A stretch of 64,000 nt of DNA from an uncultured Roseivirga sp. (GTDB lineage Bacteria > Bacteroidota > Bacteroidia > Cytophagales > Cyclobacteriaceae). A model generated the notes under the pieces. That model was not told the DNA's origin. It saw only the letters and a program-made list of their open reading frames with translations, and did no database searches. Positions within the stretch are counted from its first letter, which is position 1; every line of letters begins with the position of its first letter. The stretch lies in contig CANLOY010000002.1 of assembly GCA_947493005.1 (NCBI GenBank), positions 587,810-651,809 of the forward strand, in the 5' to 3' direction. A program made the position numbers and the translations under genes. Below are positions 54,673-64,000 of the stretch, piece by piece.

Positions 54673-55958
54673 TGGATAGCTTTCAGCGACTTTCTGTTGG
54701 CTTCAATTATTCTATCTGCTATATCTGTAGTAATGGCCCTGGATATAAATAATGTCTCGTACTGAGATGGTGCAAGATATACGCCATTATTAAGCATTGC
54801 TCTGAAGTACTTGCCAAACATTTCGACATTAGATTTTTTTGCAGTATCAAAATCAACCACTTTTTCGTCATTAAAAAATAGACTTATCATAGAACCTATC
54901 CTATTCATTGAATAGCCAAGTCCCAATTCGTTAAGATTTTCCTGAAAGCCGTTGGCAATTCTTTCGGTAATTGACTCAAGGTTGGTATAAAGCTCTTTGT
55001 CTTCTCTAATCTGATTGAGCATTGAAAAACCAGCAGACATAGCCACAGGGTTACCCGAAAGTGTTCCTGCCTGATAAACTGGACCTTGAGGAGAAACATA
55101 GTCCATAATCTCTTTCTTACCACCGTAAGCTCCTACTGGCATTCCTCCGCCAATGATTTTACCCATTGTAGATATATCAGGGGATACACCAAAAACACCT
55201 TGAGCACCTGCTTCTGACAATCGGAAGCCGGTCATGACCTCATCAAAAATCAAGACAATACCATCTCTATCACAAATACTTCTTAAACCAGATAAGAATC
55301 CATCATTTGGCAAAACACATCCCATATTCCCAGCAACAGGCTCCAATATGATAGCAGCAACTTCACCTTTATTGGCCTTAACAACCTCATCAACCTTATT
55401 AAGGTTATTGAATGCAACTGTCAGCGTATCTTTTGCTACGCCCCGAGTTACTCCCGGACTATCTGGTTCTCCAAGGGTTATTGCTCCACTTCCCGCGGCA
55501 ATTAAGAAAGAGTCTCCATGTCCATGGTAACAACCTTCAAACTTTATAATCTTATCTCTTCCGGTAAACCCTCTAGCCAACCGAATAGCAGACATAGTGG
55601 CTTCAGTACCTGAATTAACCATTCTGACCTTTTCGATACTCGGAACCATTTCACAAATCAACTTGGCCATATCTACTTCGGCTGAGGTAGGTGCACCAAA
55701 CGACAGTGAAGCCTTAATTGCTTTTTCTACAGCTTCTTCAATACCTGGGTTTCCGTGCCCAAGGATCATTGGCCCCCAGGAATTGATTAATTCAATATAT
55801 TCATTGTCATCCTCATCGGTCATAAATGCACCATTGGCAGATTTAATAAATAATGGGTTACCACCAACTGCTTTAAATGCTCTCACAGGTGAATTAACCC
55901 CGCCAGGAATATATTGCTGAGCCTCTTGAAAAAGATGCTGACTTTTTGACTGTTTCAT
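54669..55958 (-). CDS. hemL: Glutamate-1-semialdehyde 2,1-aminomutase
   Basis: A 429-residue PLP enzyme converting glutamate-1-semialdehyde to 5-aminolevulinate in tetrapyrrole synthesis. The N-terminal PGGVNSPVRAFKAVGG stretch, MVNSGTEATMSAIRLARG, the DEVMTGFR Asp and the Lys in TMGKIIGGGMPVGAYGG are all present, followed by YQAGTLSGNP. Length is normal. It lies 2 bp after the lipoprotein-like gene and downstream of guaA, and is cotranscribed with them. Confidence 0.97.
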   Translation of the reverse strand: MKQSKSQHLFQEAQQYIPGGVNSPVRAFKAVGGNPLFIKSANGAFMTDEDDNEYIELINSWGPMILGHGNPGIEEAVEKAIKASLSFGAPTSAEVDMAKLICEMVPSIEKVRMVNSGTEATMSAIRLARGFTGRDKIIKFEGCYHGHGDSFLIAAGSGAITLGEPDSPGVTRGVAKDTLTVAFNNLNKVDEVVKANKGEVAAIILEPVAGNMGCVLPNDGFLSGLRSICDRDGIVLIFDEVMTGFRLSEAGAQGVFGVSPDISTMGKIIGGGMPVGAYGGKKEIMDYVSPQGPVYQAGTLSGNPVAMSAGFSMLNQIREDKELYTNLESITERIANGFQENLNELGLGYSMNRIGSMISLFFNDEKVVDFDTAKKSNVEMFGKYFRAMLNNGVYLAPSQYETLFISRAITTDIADRIIEANRKSLKAIH

Positions 55959-55960
55959 GA

Positions 55961-57790
55961 TTAATGATTTTCTCGGGTTACTACTATGGCATCCTTTACC
56001 CTAAGAAAAGGGATAAAACGGTTGTCATTAGAGAGTTTATAATTGAATTGATCTGTTAAAGCTCCCTCAATTGAATCTTTCCTTTTCAGTCCAACCTGAA
56101 AGTACTTACCGTATTGACTAAGAAGGCGTCCAAAAGTCACAATAATGTCATATCCGATATAAGCGTCACCCAATCGATCTTCTCTTACTGGATTAGTAAG
56201 GTATTTTGAAACATATTGCTCCCTGAATTCTTTTACATCCTCAGAAGTATAATCAATCAAGTTTGACCCTATAAATGTCGCATTCAAACGCTCCAATTGA
56301 TCAAAAGAAACCGAGCTCTCTGTTGTTAAAAATCTTGATGATGATAAATACTCAACTGTATCCGGACGCCCTTCAATAGCACTCAAGGCACTGGATGCCA
56401 ATGAAGAATAATCCGAGGCAATAAAGATATGTCCTATGCTATCCGGCAATACTTTTAAGGTATCATAAACAAAATCGCGTTCACTATAAATCTCCCAATC
56501 ATCTACACCAGCTTCTCGAAGCGAATCCATTTCGGCAATCATCTCAGCGACAACGGTAGAATCCTTATCAACCTCCTCTTCATCAGTAAACAATTGATGA
56601 ATTTTAACTGATTCGTTTGGCCTTACCTCTTGAAAGATGGAAACATTAAAGGAGTCTTTTTCAATAATTTGCTTGTAAAGCTCAGCTCGTGAATAATCAG
56701 CAAAACCACTATAAAATACCGCTGCGTTTTTGTTCTTGGTGAAGTTAGCCTTTGCGTATTCTGCTGCACGAATAGCCAAAGACTCATTGCTTGGATAATA
56801 TAAAAAAGCAAATGGATTATCTTTTATGATATCTCCATTTGAGGATAAAGGGTTTATGATGTTTACTTTCTTTTCTTTAGAAAAAGCAGACATAGTCTGA
56901 ACGGCAGATTGAGTTACAGGGCCAACAATTAAATCCAATTCTTCTAACTCTCCACTGTTAATCATATCCTGCAACCTGAATTCGCCATCGCGGGTATCAA
57001 CGGTTACCACGTTTATGTTCACACCTTCATCCGCTAATTTTTCCAGTCCAATCTGTACTCCTTGATACATCCTGGTGGTCCAATTAGACATTGACCTAAC
57101 GAGTCTAGCTGAATCGGTCCTGAATGAATAAGGCAAGAACAAACCAACATTGTAAACCGCTTTCTTGGGAGATGACTTAATACCTTCCAGGCTCAAATCA
57201 AACTTCAAGTCATACTTGGACTGAAGCTCATCAAGTAAATCAATATCTTGTTCACTAACATCGAGGGACAACATTTCATTTGCCAATCTAGATGCTAAGA
57301 GCTCTTCATTAGGATATGCGAGCAAAAGTGATTTCAACTCTTCGATATCCGAGATACTACTAATAGCTTTTGACTTTAACTCAGGAATATTCTGAGCATA
57401 ACGCTCTTGATTAACTAAGTTCAAATACTTAAAGGTGCTATTGACATCACCCCTTTCTGTAGCCAAAAAGCCCAGCCAATAATGTACATCTTCTTTAACA
57501 TTCCAGTCAGGGTACTTATTGAGCACCTGTAAGAACATATTCTTAGACGTGACATTATCTCCCGATTCATGTGCGGCAATGGCATAATAGTAAGACGCAT
57601 ATTTCACCAGATCATTGGATTTATCCAGTGATGTCAGTGGAGCGAATTTGGCCATAGCCAATGCATATTGCTTATTATCAAAGAGTGTCTTGCCCTCATC
57701 AAACAACGCCCTCACATCTTGTGAAAATGCCTGAAAAAGACAAACTACAAACAGTGTAACTACTAAGAAGTATTTTCGTGCTATTCCCAT
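55961..57790 (-). CDS. Exported periplasmic-binding-like protein with TPR region
   Basis: A 609-residue protein with a signal peptide (about 1-23, ending FSQ). A TPR-like helical N-terminal half (about 25-200) contains [20 protein letters not shown] and [16 protein letters not shown] type-1 periplasmic binding fold follows (about 215-600), with [13 protein letters not shown] and [20 protein letters not shown]. This layout resembles LpoA-type or receptor-ligand-binding proteins. A role in cell-wall control is possible but not shown. Its start overlaps the guaA stop by 10 bp. Confidence 0.82.
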   Translation of the reverse strand: MGIARKYFLVVTLFVVCLFQAFSQDVRALFDEGKTLFDNKQYALAMAKFAPLTSLDKSNDLVKYASYYYAIAAHESGDNVTSKNMFLQVLNKYPDWNVKEDVHYWLGFLATERGDVNSTFKYLNLVNQERYAQNIPELKSKAISSISDIEELKSLLLAYPNEELLASRLANEMLSLDVSEQDIDLLDELQSKYDLKFDLSLEGIKSSPKKAVYNVGLFLPYSFRTDSARLVRSMSNWTTRMYQGVQIGLEKLADEGVNINVVTVDTRDGEFRLQDMINSGELEELDLIVGPVTQSAVQTMSAFSKEKKVNIINPLSSNGDIIKDNPFAFLYYPSNESLAIRAAEYAKANFTKNKNAAVFYSGFADYSRAELYKQIIEKDSFNVSIFQEVRPNESVKIHQLFTDEEEVDKDSTVVAEMIAEMDSLREAGVDDWEIYSERDFVYDTLKVLPDSIGHIFIASDYSSLASSALSAIEGRPDTVEYLSSSRFLTTESSVSFDQLERLNATFIGSNLIDYTSEDVKEFREQYVSKYLTNPVREDRLGDAYIGYDIIVTFGRLLSQYGKYFQVGLKRKDSIEGALTDQFNYKLSNDNRFIPFLRVKDAIVVTRENH

Positions 57791-59310
57791 TCGATGGTGG
57801 CTGGAGGCTTAGAGCTTATATCATATACGACTCTATTAACTCCTTTTACTTTATTTATAATATCGTTAGAAACGTCTTGCAAAAAATCATATGGTAAGTG
57901 ACACCAATCCGCTGTCATTCCATCAACACTTGTCACCGCTCTTAAGGCAACTACGCGTTCATATGTTCTTTCATCACCCATTACTCCAACCGACTGAATT
58001 GGCAGCAACATAGAACCCGCCTGCCAGACATCGTCATACAAACCTCTGTCTTTCAAACCTTGAATAAAAATATAATCAACTTCCTGGAGGATAGCTACTT
58101 TTTCAGCTGTAACATCACCCAAAATCCTTATACCTAGTCCTGGTCCAGGAAAAGGGTGGCGGCCAAGAATATTTTGATCTATATTTAAACTTCTACCAAC
58201 ATTTCTCACTTCATCCTTAAACAAAGTGTTTAGAGGTTCAACAACCTTCAGGTTCATTTTCTCAGGTAATCCACCAACGTTGTGATGTGATTTTATTGTG
58301 GCCGAAGGGCCCTTGACTGAAACAGATTCGATTACATCTGGATAAATTGTACCTTGTCCAAGCCATTTAGCATCCTCTACTTTTTGAGCTTCCTGATCAA
58401 AGACCTCAATAAAAACCCTACCAATTGCCTTTCTTTTGGCTTCAGGGTCAGTAAGTCCTTTCAAAGCATTATAGAACTGATCTTTTGCATCAACACCTTT
58501 TACATTTAAGCCCATTCCCTGATATGACTCAAGAACAGATTCAAATTCGTTTTTCCTTAAAAGACCATTATCAACAAAAATGCAATGCAGGTTTTTACCT
58601 ATAGCTTTATGAATCAAAATTGCAGCAACAGAAGAATCAACCCCTCCCGATAAACCCAGAATTACCTTATCATCGCCCAATTTCTCTTTAAGCTCGGCAA
58701 TAGTTGATTCTGCAAACATATCAGGGGTCCAATCCTGTGAACAGTTACAAATATGAACTACAAAGTTTCTAAGAAGCACCTTGCCCTCTTCTGAGTGAGT
58801 AACTTCCGGGTGAAACTGTATACCATAAGTCTGCTCACCTTGTACTTTATATGCTGCTTTTTCCACGCTCGAAGTACTGGCAATGATATCAAACCCTTCA
58901 GGAAGTTCCGAGATGGTATCTGCATGTGACATCCACACCTGAGAGTCGAGTGTAATTTCCCTTAATAATTCATGGTTGTTATCCACCCTGTTCAATCTTG
59001 CTCTGCCATATTCTCTAATAGAAGAAGGCATCACATTACCCCCATACTTTTGAGCCATTAGCTGAGCGCCATAGCAAACTCCCAGAACTGGGACTTTCCC
59101 TCTAAACTGATCAATATCTAAATCTGGAGCTTCCTCTTCTCTTACAGAACATGGGCTTCCAGAAAGTATAACCCCTTTAATGTCGTCTGTAATCTCTGGA
59201 ATATTGTTGAAAGGGTGTATTTCACAATAAACGTTAAGCTCTCGAACTCTCCTTGCAATTAGTTGCGTGTACTGGGAACCAAAGTCGAGAATCAGTATCT
59301 GTTCTGCCAT
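57781..59310 (-). CDS. guaA: GMP synthase (glutamine-hydrolysing)
   Basis: A 509-residue enzyme making GMP from XMP. The N-terminal class-I amidotransferase part has [11 protein letters not shown] (nucleophile Cys) and [11 protein letters not shown] (His, Glu). The ATP pyrophosphatase part has [15 protein letters not shown] (P-loop), and the C-terminal GMP-synthase domain ends [16 protein letters not shown]. The start at 59310 ([20 protein letters not shown]) was preferred to a longer frame from 59331. It heads an operon with the binding-like protein and hemL. Confidence 0.97.
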   Translation of the reverse strand: MAEQILILDFGSQYTQLIARRVRELNVYCEIHPFNNIPEITDDIKGVILSGSPCSVREEEAPDLDIDQFRGKVPVLGVCYGAQLMAQKYGGNVMPSSIREYGRARLNRVDNNHELLREITLDSQVWMSHADTISELPEGFDIIASTSSVEKAAYKVQGEQTYGIQFHPEVTHSEEGKVLLRNFVVHICNCSQDWTPDMFAESTIAELKEKLGDDKVILGLSGGVDSSVAAILIHKAIGKNLHCIFVDNGLLRKNEFESVLESYQGMGLNVKGVDAKDQFYNALKGLTDPEAKRKAIGRVFIEVFDQEAQKVEDAKWLGQGTIYPDVIESVSVKGPSATIKSHHNVGGLPEKMNLKVVEPLNTLFKDEVRNVGRSLNIDQNILGRHPFPGPGLGIRILGDVTAEKVAILQEVDYIFIQGLKDRGLYDDVWQAGSMLLPIQSVGVMGDERTYERVVALRAVTSVDGMTADWCHLPYDFLQDVSNDIINKVKGVNRVVYDISSKPPATIEWE

Positions 59311-59553
59311 GCGCAAAAATAATATTAGCACCGACTAATCACTAATAATTATCAAGTATTTCTGCTCCGGTTTTTGCAAATTAAACCCTACATATCTGAC
59401 TGATTACCAGTGTTTACTACAATCAGTAAATTCAAAATAATATTTCGTATATATATTGAAATAAAATATTATTTCGAAATTGAAACATATTCAGAATATA
59501 ATTCGTATACATAGCTATGTCGAAGGATAAACAACGGCAAAAATCCAACTAAA

Positions 59554-59893
59554 ATGACCCACTTAATCACAACTTCTAAATTCAAAGTATCAGGCGCCAG
59601 CCTGAGTAGAGATTATTGGGAGATTCTTGCCGAACCACCTTCGAGTATTTTCAGAGTCTTTTCAGGCAATCAATTTTAAACTCCCTTACAAATATCAGGG
59701 ATTTCCTGCTCAGGGAGTATTGATAGAAATCCAGTAATAAAGCAATCCAGGTAATCGGAAACTGCCATGTATACAAGTAAGTCTGGCAGCTAAAGTCAAT
59801 GGAAAATTAACTCTCTGGTTAGTCTATCAGCCATCAAATTCATTTCAATCATTTATATCAGCCATACGGGCTGAACAGGAAAACTATGTTTAA
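59554..59893 (+). pseudogene. Degraded small gene, frameshift and two stops
   Basis: Between guaA and the SPFH gene a 41-codon frame starts at 59554 (MTHLITTSKFKVSGASLSRD). From about 59663 a second frame continues NFKLPYKYQGFPAQGVLIEI, is cut by two adjacent TAA (59735-59740) and goes on CIQVSLAAKVNGKLTLWLVY to 59893. Together these look like one protein of about 110 residues damaged by a frameshift and stops. The family is unknown. This and the AT-rich start account for the gap of more than 500 bp. Confidence 0.35.
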
Positions 59894-59910
59894 TCTTAAA
59901 ACCCATTACA

Positions 59911-61269
59911 ATGACAATTTTTGGAATCATTTTATTAATTATCGGACTCACAACTTTAATTCTACGCCCAACACTCAATGAAAGCGATCAGTTTAAAGAG
60001 AACAATGAGGGGCAACTTGAAAAAATAAAGTCTCAGTCTCCACCATGGTTACTCATGTTTACACGAAGGGTTTCCCTGATTGTAGTAGGCTCTGGCTTAG
60101 TTTTTATCACATTGCCATACTTATTCTTTTGGGCAGAACCTGGGTATCAATACTTTCTGGTTTACCCAAGTGGTAAAAAGAGTGCCATAATGACGGAAGG
60201 CATCAAGTTCAGAGGTTTTGCTCAGATAACACCCTGGCAAAAATTCATCGATGTTAAGGTTATCAATGATGGAGAAGACACCAAGGACATCGAGGGCAAG
60301 ATGGAGCCAATTCCCATCCGGTTTATCGACCAGGTTACGGCTACAACAAAGTTATCAACTCGTTTTCAGTTACCTGCAGACAAGGAGTCTTTCATCGAGC
60401 TGGCTATCGAGTTCCGTAGCTTACAAAACCTTGCACAAAACACCCTCATCCCAACAGTAAGAGAGGTTGTGTCTAACACAGGCTATATGTTCGCAGCACA
60501 GGACTACATTTCTGGATCAGCCTCTGACTTCAGGGTTTCTATTGAGGAGCAATTAAAGGACGGTGCTTTTAGTGTTGAAAAAACTGAACATAAAGACACT
60601 ATTGTAACTGCAATAGAGCAGGCCGACCGTCAGATAACTGAAATTCAGACCAGATATGAGGTCAACAAACGTGTAGACCAACATGGTAACTTCATCAGAA
60701 TACCGCATGACATTAATGAAAACAACATTATAGTGGCTCAGGTAATCGTTGATGATGTGGTTCTGGAGCAAGTCTTTAAGCAGAGACTGGAAGCACAGAG
60801 AGATGAGTCGGCAAAAAGGCAGCTAGAGCAGCAAAAGATAAAAACTGCGAAAGATGCTCAAGCAAGGATTATTGCTGAAGGTGAAAGAGATAAAGCTGCC
60901 GAGCGTGTGACTCAGGAAAAAGAGCAGGTAAAGGCTTTGATTTCCATCGAAACCAAGCTGAAGCAGGAAGAAACCAATAAGAAGCTAGCGGCTATTGCGT
61001 TGGAAACTGAAAAGCTGAAAGCCACTGCTCAGAAGGTGAAAGCCGATGCAGAGTCTTACCAAAACGCCAAGTTAGTTTCAGCAGGCTTGACACCTCAACA
61101 AAGGGCTGAACTTGAAAAGCAGATTGCCATAGGCGTTGCGCAGCAGATTGCCAAAATCAAATTCCCTACTACCATGATTATTGGTGGTGGCCAAGATGGA
61201 GGCACTCCTCTTGAAGCCTTAATCGGTGCCGCAATGACTAAGCAGTTGACTAGTGGAAAAGGCAACTAA
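59911..61269 (+). CDS. SPFH/Band-7 family protein
   Basis: A 452-residue protein with membrane segments at about 2-20 and 50-70, then the SPFH (stomatin/prohibitin/flotillin) domain at about 75-280. A long charged coiled coil (about 285-400) follows, rich in QRDESAKRQLEQQ and EKEQVKALISIETKLKQEE. It probably forms oligomeric scaffolds at the membrane and may be tied to protease or lipid-domain control; the role is unknown. A terminator follows. No partner gene is seen. Confidence 0.88.
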   Translation: MTIFGIILLIIGLTTLILRPTLNESDQFKENNEGQLEKIKSQSPPWLLMFTRRVSLIVVGSGLVFITLPYLFFWAEPGYQYFLVYPSGKKSAIMTEGIKFRGFAQITPWQKFIDVKVINDGEDTKDIEGKMEPIPIRFIDQVTATTKLSTRFQLPADKESFIELAIEFRSLQNLAQNTLIPTVREVVSNTGYMFAAQDYISGSASDFRVSIEEQLKDGAFSVEKTEHKDTIVTAIEQADRQITEIQTRYEVNKRVDQHGNFIRIPHDINENNIIVAQVIVDDVVLEQVFKQRLEAQRDESAKRQLEQQKIKTAKDAQARIIAEGERDKAAERVTQEKEQVKALISIETKLKQEETNKKLAAIALETEKLKATAQKVKADAESYQNAKLVSAGLTPQQRAELEKQIAIGVAQQIAKIKFPTTMIIGGGQDGGTPLEALIGAAMTKQLTSGKGN

Positions 61270-61287
61270 AAAGCCAAGTAGATTATG

Positions 61288-61307
61288 AAAGCCCCTCGGG
61301 GCTTTTC
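61288..61307. terminator. Terminator between convergent genes
   Basis: AAAGCCCC and GGGGCTTT with a two- to four-base loop (61288-61305) form a GC-rich hairpin followed by T. It ends the SPFH transcript and abuts the stop of the convergent 61308 gene. Confidence 0.8.
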
Positions 61308-62225
61308 TTATTCAATAGTCTTAAAGAAATGTCTATAGCCTATGCTTATTGTATTCCATCCCCAACTGTTTAAGCCAAAATTGATATTGGAATATAGTGC
61401 TATATGCTTAAATCGGTAAGAAACCTGGGTCCTCCAAAAAGTTGGGGTATCTCGGTTTTGTATGTAGCCATGGTATCCTGCTACATCACTACCCACAAAC
61501 CATTTTCCTCTGATATACTCAATACCTACCCCATAGGTCCCAGCATCGTTTTGAAAGAAATCCGAACCATTGGGAAGGTTATTTTTATTGGTTTGCCAGG
61601 TATAGAACCCAATCATCCCTTTCAGTAACAGGCTGCTATTCTCTGATTCAAAAATGGTCTTGCTCGTGGTCATTTCCCAGAAGAACATACTCGCATCCGT
61701 ATTTCGGGCATTACTAATGTTTCCTCCGGTGGTAGTTTTGGAATGTGCTCTGAAAGTAATATTTGGTAGGCGGGTTTTATTCTCATTTGCCAAACGAAGA
61801 ATGACACCAAAAGCCGTATCTCCCGTATTCCATCCCTCTCCTCCTTGGTTCCTGATTCTACGCTCATTTCTAATTTCTGTGGTTACTCTCCACCATTCCC
61901 AGGGAACGCTTTGAACGTATAACAATGCCTTATCTTTTGCCAGTGGGATGTTGAATTCTGACCAAATATTAACTGTCCGGTCTCCATTCCCATAGTGATA
62001 TTCAAATGAAGTTTCGGTCCAGAGTTCATTATCAATCTTACCATTTCTAAGCACTGGAACCCTTAAGGCATTAGGCCCCATATACCCAGGAGATATGCTG
62101 ATGTACCTGTCCCTGTCAGTGCCAGCAGCATTGGGGTAGTCATGGAGGGCGTCCCACCAATCAAGATTTTGGGCGTTTAGCTGGAAGGTCCCCAGTACTA
62201 AAACTAAATAGACTATCTTTTTCAT
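61308..62225 (-). CDS. Exported, probably outer-membrane, protein
   Basis: A 305-residue protein with a signal peptide (MKKIVYLVLVLGTFQLNAQ; start at 62225, since the upstream in-frame codon is TTG). Alternating aromatic and polar strands (FEYHYGNGDRTVNIWSEFNI, SYRFKHIALYSNINFGLNSW, terminal SIGYRHFF) point to a beta-barrel ending in an aromatic residue close to the C terminus. No family is recognised. It is convergent with the SPFH gene. Confidence 0.78.
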   Translation of the reverse strand: MKKIVYLVLVLGTFQLNAQNLDWWDALHDYPNAAGTDRDRYISISPGYMGPNALRVPVLRNGKIDNELWTETSFEYHYGNGDRTVNIWSEFNIPLAKDKALLYVQSVPWEWWRVTTEIRNERRIRNQGGEGWNTGDTAFGVILRLANENKTRLPNITFRAHSKTTTGGNISNARNTDASMFFWEMTTSKTIFESENSSLLLKGMIGFYTWQTNKNNLPNGSDFFQNDAGTYGVGIEYIRGKWFVGSDVAGYHGYIQNRDTPTFWRTQVSYRFKHIALYSNINFGLNSWGWNTISIGYRHFFKTIE

Positions 62226-62457
62226 TTCCAAAACGAGAGTCGAAAGTAAAACATCCGGTTTTAAATCACATATAAATTATGTACATACTCGAATTTAATA
62301 AGGAAAGGGTCTGTCAGCGGTCAAAAAAAACTCCCTATTTGGTAGTCAGAAACAAGCCTTTTGAAGACATGCTCTTCGAATACGTATATTCCTTTTCATA
62401 CTTGGTTAACTAGTTTTTCTCTTCTCAGGTCTTATAATAAACATCAAACCGAAAATC

Positions 62458-62853
62458 ATGAAAAAGCTTCATCGAATAAGATTTTGTCTAGCACTCATCT
62501 TTCTGGTATCAGCTTATCAGGGAGTTTTTGCTCAATCAAGCAGTTCCGAAAAACAAGAGCAAGGCATAAAAGTTCCTCAGAAAATTCTGAAAACCTACGT
62601 TGGCAAATACCAAATGGAAGAGGACTCCATACTTAAAATTTTCCTAAAGGGTGATACCCTAAAAGCTGAAGGTCCAGGTTCTCCTCCATTGGATTTGATT
62701 CCAATTACCAACAGTAGGTTCTTTTTAAAGAAATTTGGGGTTGATATTGAGTTTGGCAAAAATGAAGAAGGTGAGGTAGACAGACTGAGCTTCATTAGAG
62801 CAGATGGCCAGGCCCTAACTGCTCCAAAAGTCAAACCAAAACAAAAGGGTTAG
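62458..62853 (+). CDS. Small exported protein, DUF3471-like
   Basis: A 131-residue protein with signal peptide (about 1-26, ending VFAQ). The mature part resembles the small DUF3471 beta domain found at the end of beta-lactamase-like proteins: [20 protein letters not shown], the [20 protein letters not shown] segment and [11 protein letters not shown]. The function is unknown. Its stop overlaps that of hisB by 4 bp, within a hairpin. Confidence 0.78.
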   Translation: MKKLHRIRFCLALIFLVSAYQGVFAQSSSSEKQEQGIKVPQKILKTYVGKYQMEEDSILKIFLKGDTLKAEGPGSPPLDLIPITNSRFFLKKFGVDIEFGKNEEGEVDRLSFIRADGQALTAPKVKPKQKG

Positions 62854-62867
62854 AGTAACCCTTTTGT
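62841..62867. terminator. Bidirectional terminator over two stop codons
   Basis: ACAAAAGGGTTA (62841-62852) and TAACCCTTTTGT (62856-62867) form a perfect 12-bp stem with a 3-base loop. It overlaps both stops (62853 and 62850), so the hairpin is partly coding. Confidence 0.8.
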
Positions 62868-63947
62868 ACTAGGCAAAGCATTCATTTCATCAACATTTCG
62901 CTTAACAGCCATTTTTATCGCTTTAGCAAAAGCTTTAAAAATAGCTTCAATTTTATGGTGCTCGTTTTCACCTTCCACTTTAATATTCAAATTGCATTTA
63001 GATGCATCAGAGAAAGATTTAAAAAAGTGCAAAAACATTTCTGTGGGCATATCTCCCACCTTTTCTCTCTTGAAGTCTGCATCCCAAACCAACCAAGGTC
63101 TACCACTAAAATCGATAGCCACCTGAGCCAGTGCCTCATCCATGGGTAATAGAAAACCATATCTGTTAATTCCTTTCTTATCACCAATTGCTTGAGCATA
63201 GGCTTCACCCAAAGCCAAAGCTGTATCTTCTATAGTATGATGTTCATCAATATGTAAGTCACCATCAACTTTAACTGTTAAATCTGCACCAGAGTGTTTA
63301 CTCAATTGGTCAAGCATATGATCAAAAAAACCTAAACCAGTTTGATTATCACATTCACCAGATCCATCAAGATTTAGCTGTATCAAAATATCGGTCTCCT
63401 TTGTTGTTCTCCTCAACTCTGATTTGCGTTGCGGAAGTCTAAGGAACCCGAAAATATCGTCCCAGTTCTTTGATGTTAGAGCAGCTCTTTCATCCATGTC
63501 ATCTGATAGATAAATAGCCTTACAACCCAGGTTTTCAGCAAGCTCTATATCGGTTTTTCTATCACCTAACACATAAGAGTTTTCTAAATCGTGCGCTCCA
63601 TTCAAATATTTAGTTAAAAGCCCGGTTCTTGGTTTTCTTGTTTCGGCATTTTCATGCTCAAAAGTTCTGTCAATGCATATTTCACTAAAGTGAACGCCCT
63701 CATTCTCAAGGATCTTGAGCATTTTATTTTGAGCTGGCCAAAAAGTTTCTTCTGGAAAAGAATCCGTACCCAATCCATCCTGATTGGTTACCATCACTAG
63801 TTCATAGTCCAATTCTTCGACTATCTTTCTAAGATTAGTAATCGCTCCCGGTAAAAACTCCAGTTTCTCCAATGAATCTACTTGAAAGTCGGTTGGAGGC
63901 TCGATGATTATCGTTCCATCTCTGTCAATAAAAAGTACTTTCTTCAT
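62850..63947 (-). CDS. hisB: Bifunctional HisB
   Basis: A 365-residue two-domain enzyme of histidine synthesis. The N-terminal HAD phosphatase (about 1-165) has [13 protein letters not shown] and [20 protein letters not shown] and removes phosphate from histidinol phosphate. The C-terminal imidazoleglycerol-phosphate dehydratase (about 175-365) has [34 protein letters not shown] and [18 protein letters not shown] (metal His). The order of domains and length fit bifunctional HisB. The end of hisC lies 1 bp upstream on the same strand. Confidence 0.97.
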   Translation of the reverse strand: MKKVLFIDRDGTIIIEPPTDFQVDSLEKLEFLPGAITNLRKIVEELDYELVMVTNQDGLGTDSFPEETFWPAQNKMLKILENEGVHFSEICIDRTFEHENAETRKPRTGLLTKYLNGAHDLENSYVLGDRKTDIELAENLGCKAIYLSDDMDERAALTSKNWDDIFGFLRLPQRKSELRRTTKETDILIQLNLDGSGECDNQTGLGFFDHMLDQLSKHSGADLTVKVDGDLHIDEHHTIEDTALALGEAYAQAIGDKKGINRYGFLLPMDEALAQVAIDFSGRPWLVWDADFKREKVGDMPTEMFLHFFKSFSDASKCNLNIKVEGENEHHKIEAIFKAFAKAIKMAVKRNVDEMNALPSTKGLL

Positions 63948-63948
63948 A

Positions 63949-64000
63949 CTATAATTTCTTTAAGGCCTGAATCAAGGCGTTATTTTCTTCTTTTGTTCCC
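63949..64000 (-). CDS. hisC: Histidinol-phosphate aminotransferase, last codons
   Basis: The last 16 codons of a gene running off the right edge read [16 protein letters not shown], then stop at 63949-63951. GT-x-E-E-N-(N)-L and the K-L end are typical of HisC. It is one base before the hisB ATG, so a his operon is likely. Only the tail can be seen. Confidence 0.75.
   Translation of the reverse strand, partial: GTKEENNALIQALKKL

Overview
The window looks like a chromosomal segment of a low-GC Bacteroidota, most likely a Cytophagales-type marine or soil bacterium. Pointers are the many Bacteroidota-typical families (DUF418, a two-domain MacB/FtsX-like permease, DUF4097, DUF3667, 7TM-AraC regulators, ECF sigma factors), lipoproteins with Bacteroidota-style lipoboxes, the AT-rich intergenic DNA and the absence of clear Shine-Dalgarno sites.

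Layout. (1) 0.8-6.7 kb: a tyrosine recombinase gene broken by one frameshift, a repeat-rich site just after it, and a string of small unrelated accessory genes separated by long imperfect palindromes. Each palindrome carries an AAC...GTT core. In every unit the bases after the starting GTT are the reverse complement of the bases before its terminal AAC, as expected for excisable integron-like cassettes. Units: a lipoprotein; a YCII + ECF42 sigma + glyoxalase-like unit; a reverse-oriented CPBP protease; a SRPBCC protein. This is the most exciting part of the window. (2) 6.9-22.7 kb: mixed stress, regulatory and catabolic genes: AraC + VOC, a methyltransferase, a probably exported KatG, a DJ-1/TPR protein, a double-VOC lipoprotein, an M28 peptidase, a sulfatase, a DHFR-like reductase, and a CPBP/ankyrin/DoxX set facing an ECF sigma factor. 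(3) 22.9-29.7 kb: a two-component system in an overlapping operon with a membrane protein, followed by unrecognised soluble proteins, a DUF1348 protein and a phosphatidylserine/tryptophan-decarboxylase-like pyruvoyl enzyme. The intergenic regions hold several hairpins. (4) 29.7-35.2 kb: regulators, hydrolases, a fatty acid desaturase and an HD phosphohydrolase. (5) 35.2-39.8 kb: a tightly overlapped end of a surface polysaccharide cluster (glycosyltransferase, flippase, acyltransferase, sugar ketoisomerase, small HTH protein) facing an XRE/S24-like regulator. (6) 40-64 kb: mostly housekeeping genes: transporters, an ABC permease, peptidases, an exonuclease, NhaC, hemL, guaA, a SPFH protein, hisB and the end of hisC.

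Coordinates of weak features (recombination sites, operators, the RNA candidate, the pseudogene near 59.6 kb) come from reading the sequence by eye. Where the longest open frame began with TTG or GTG and a better ATG followed, the ATG was used.
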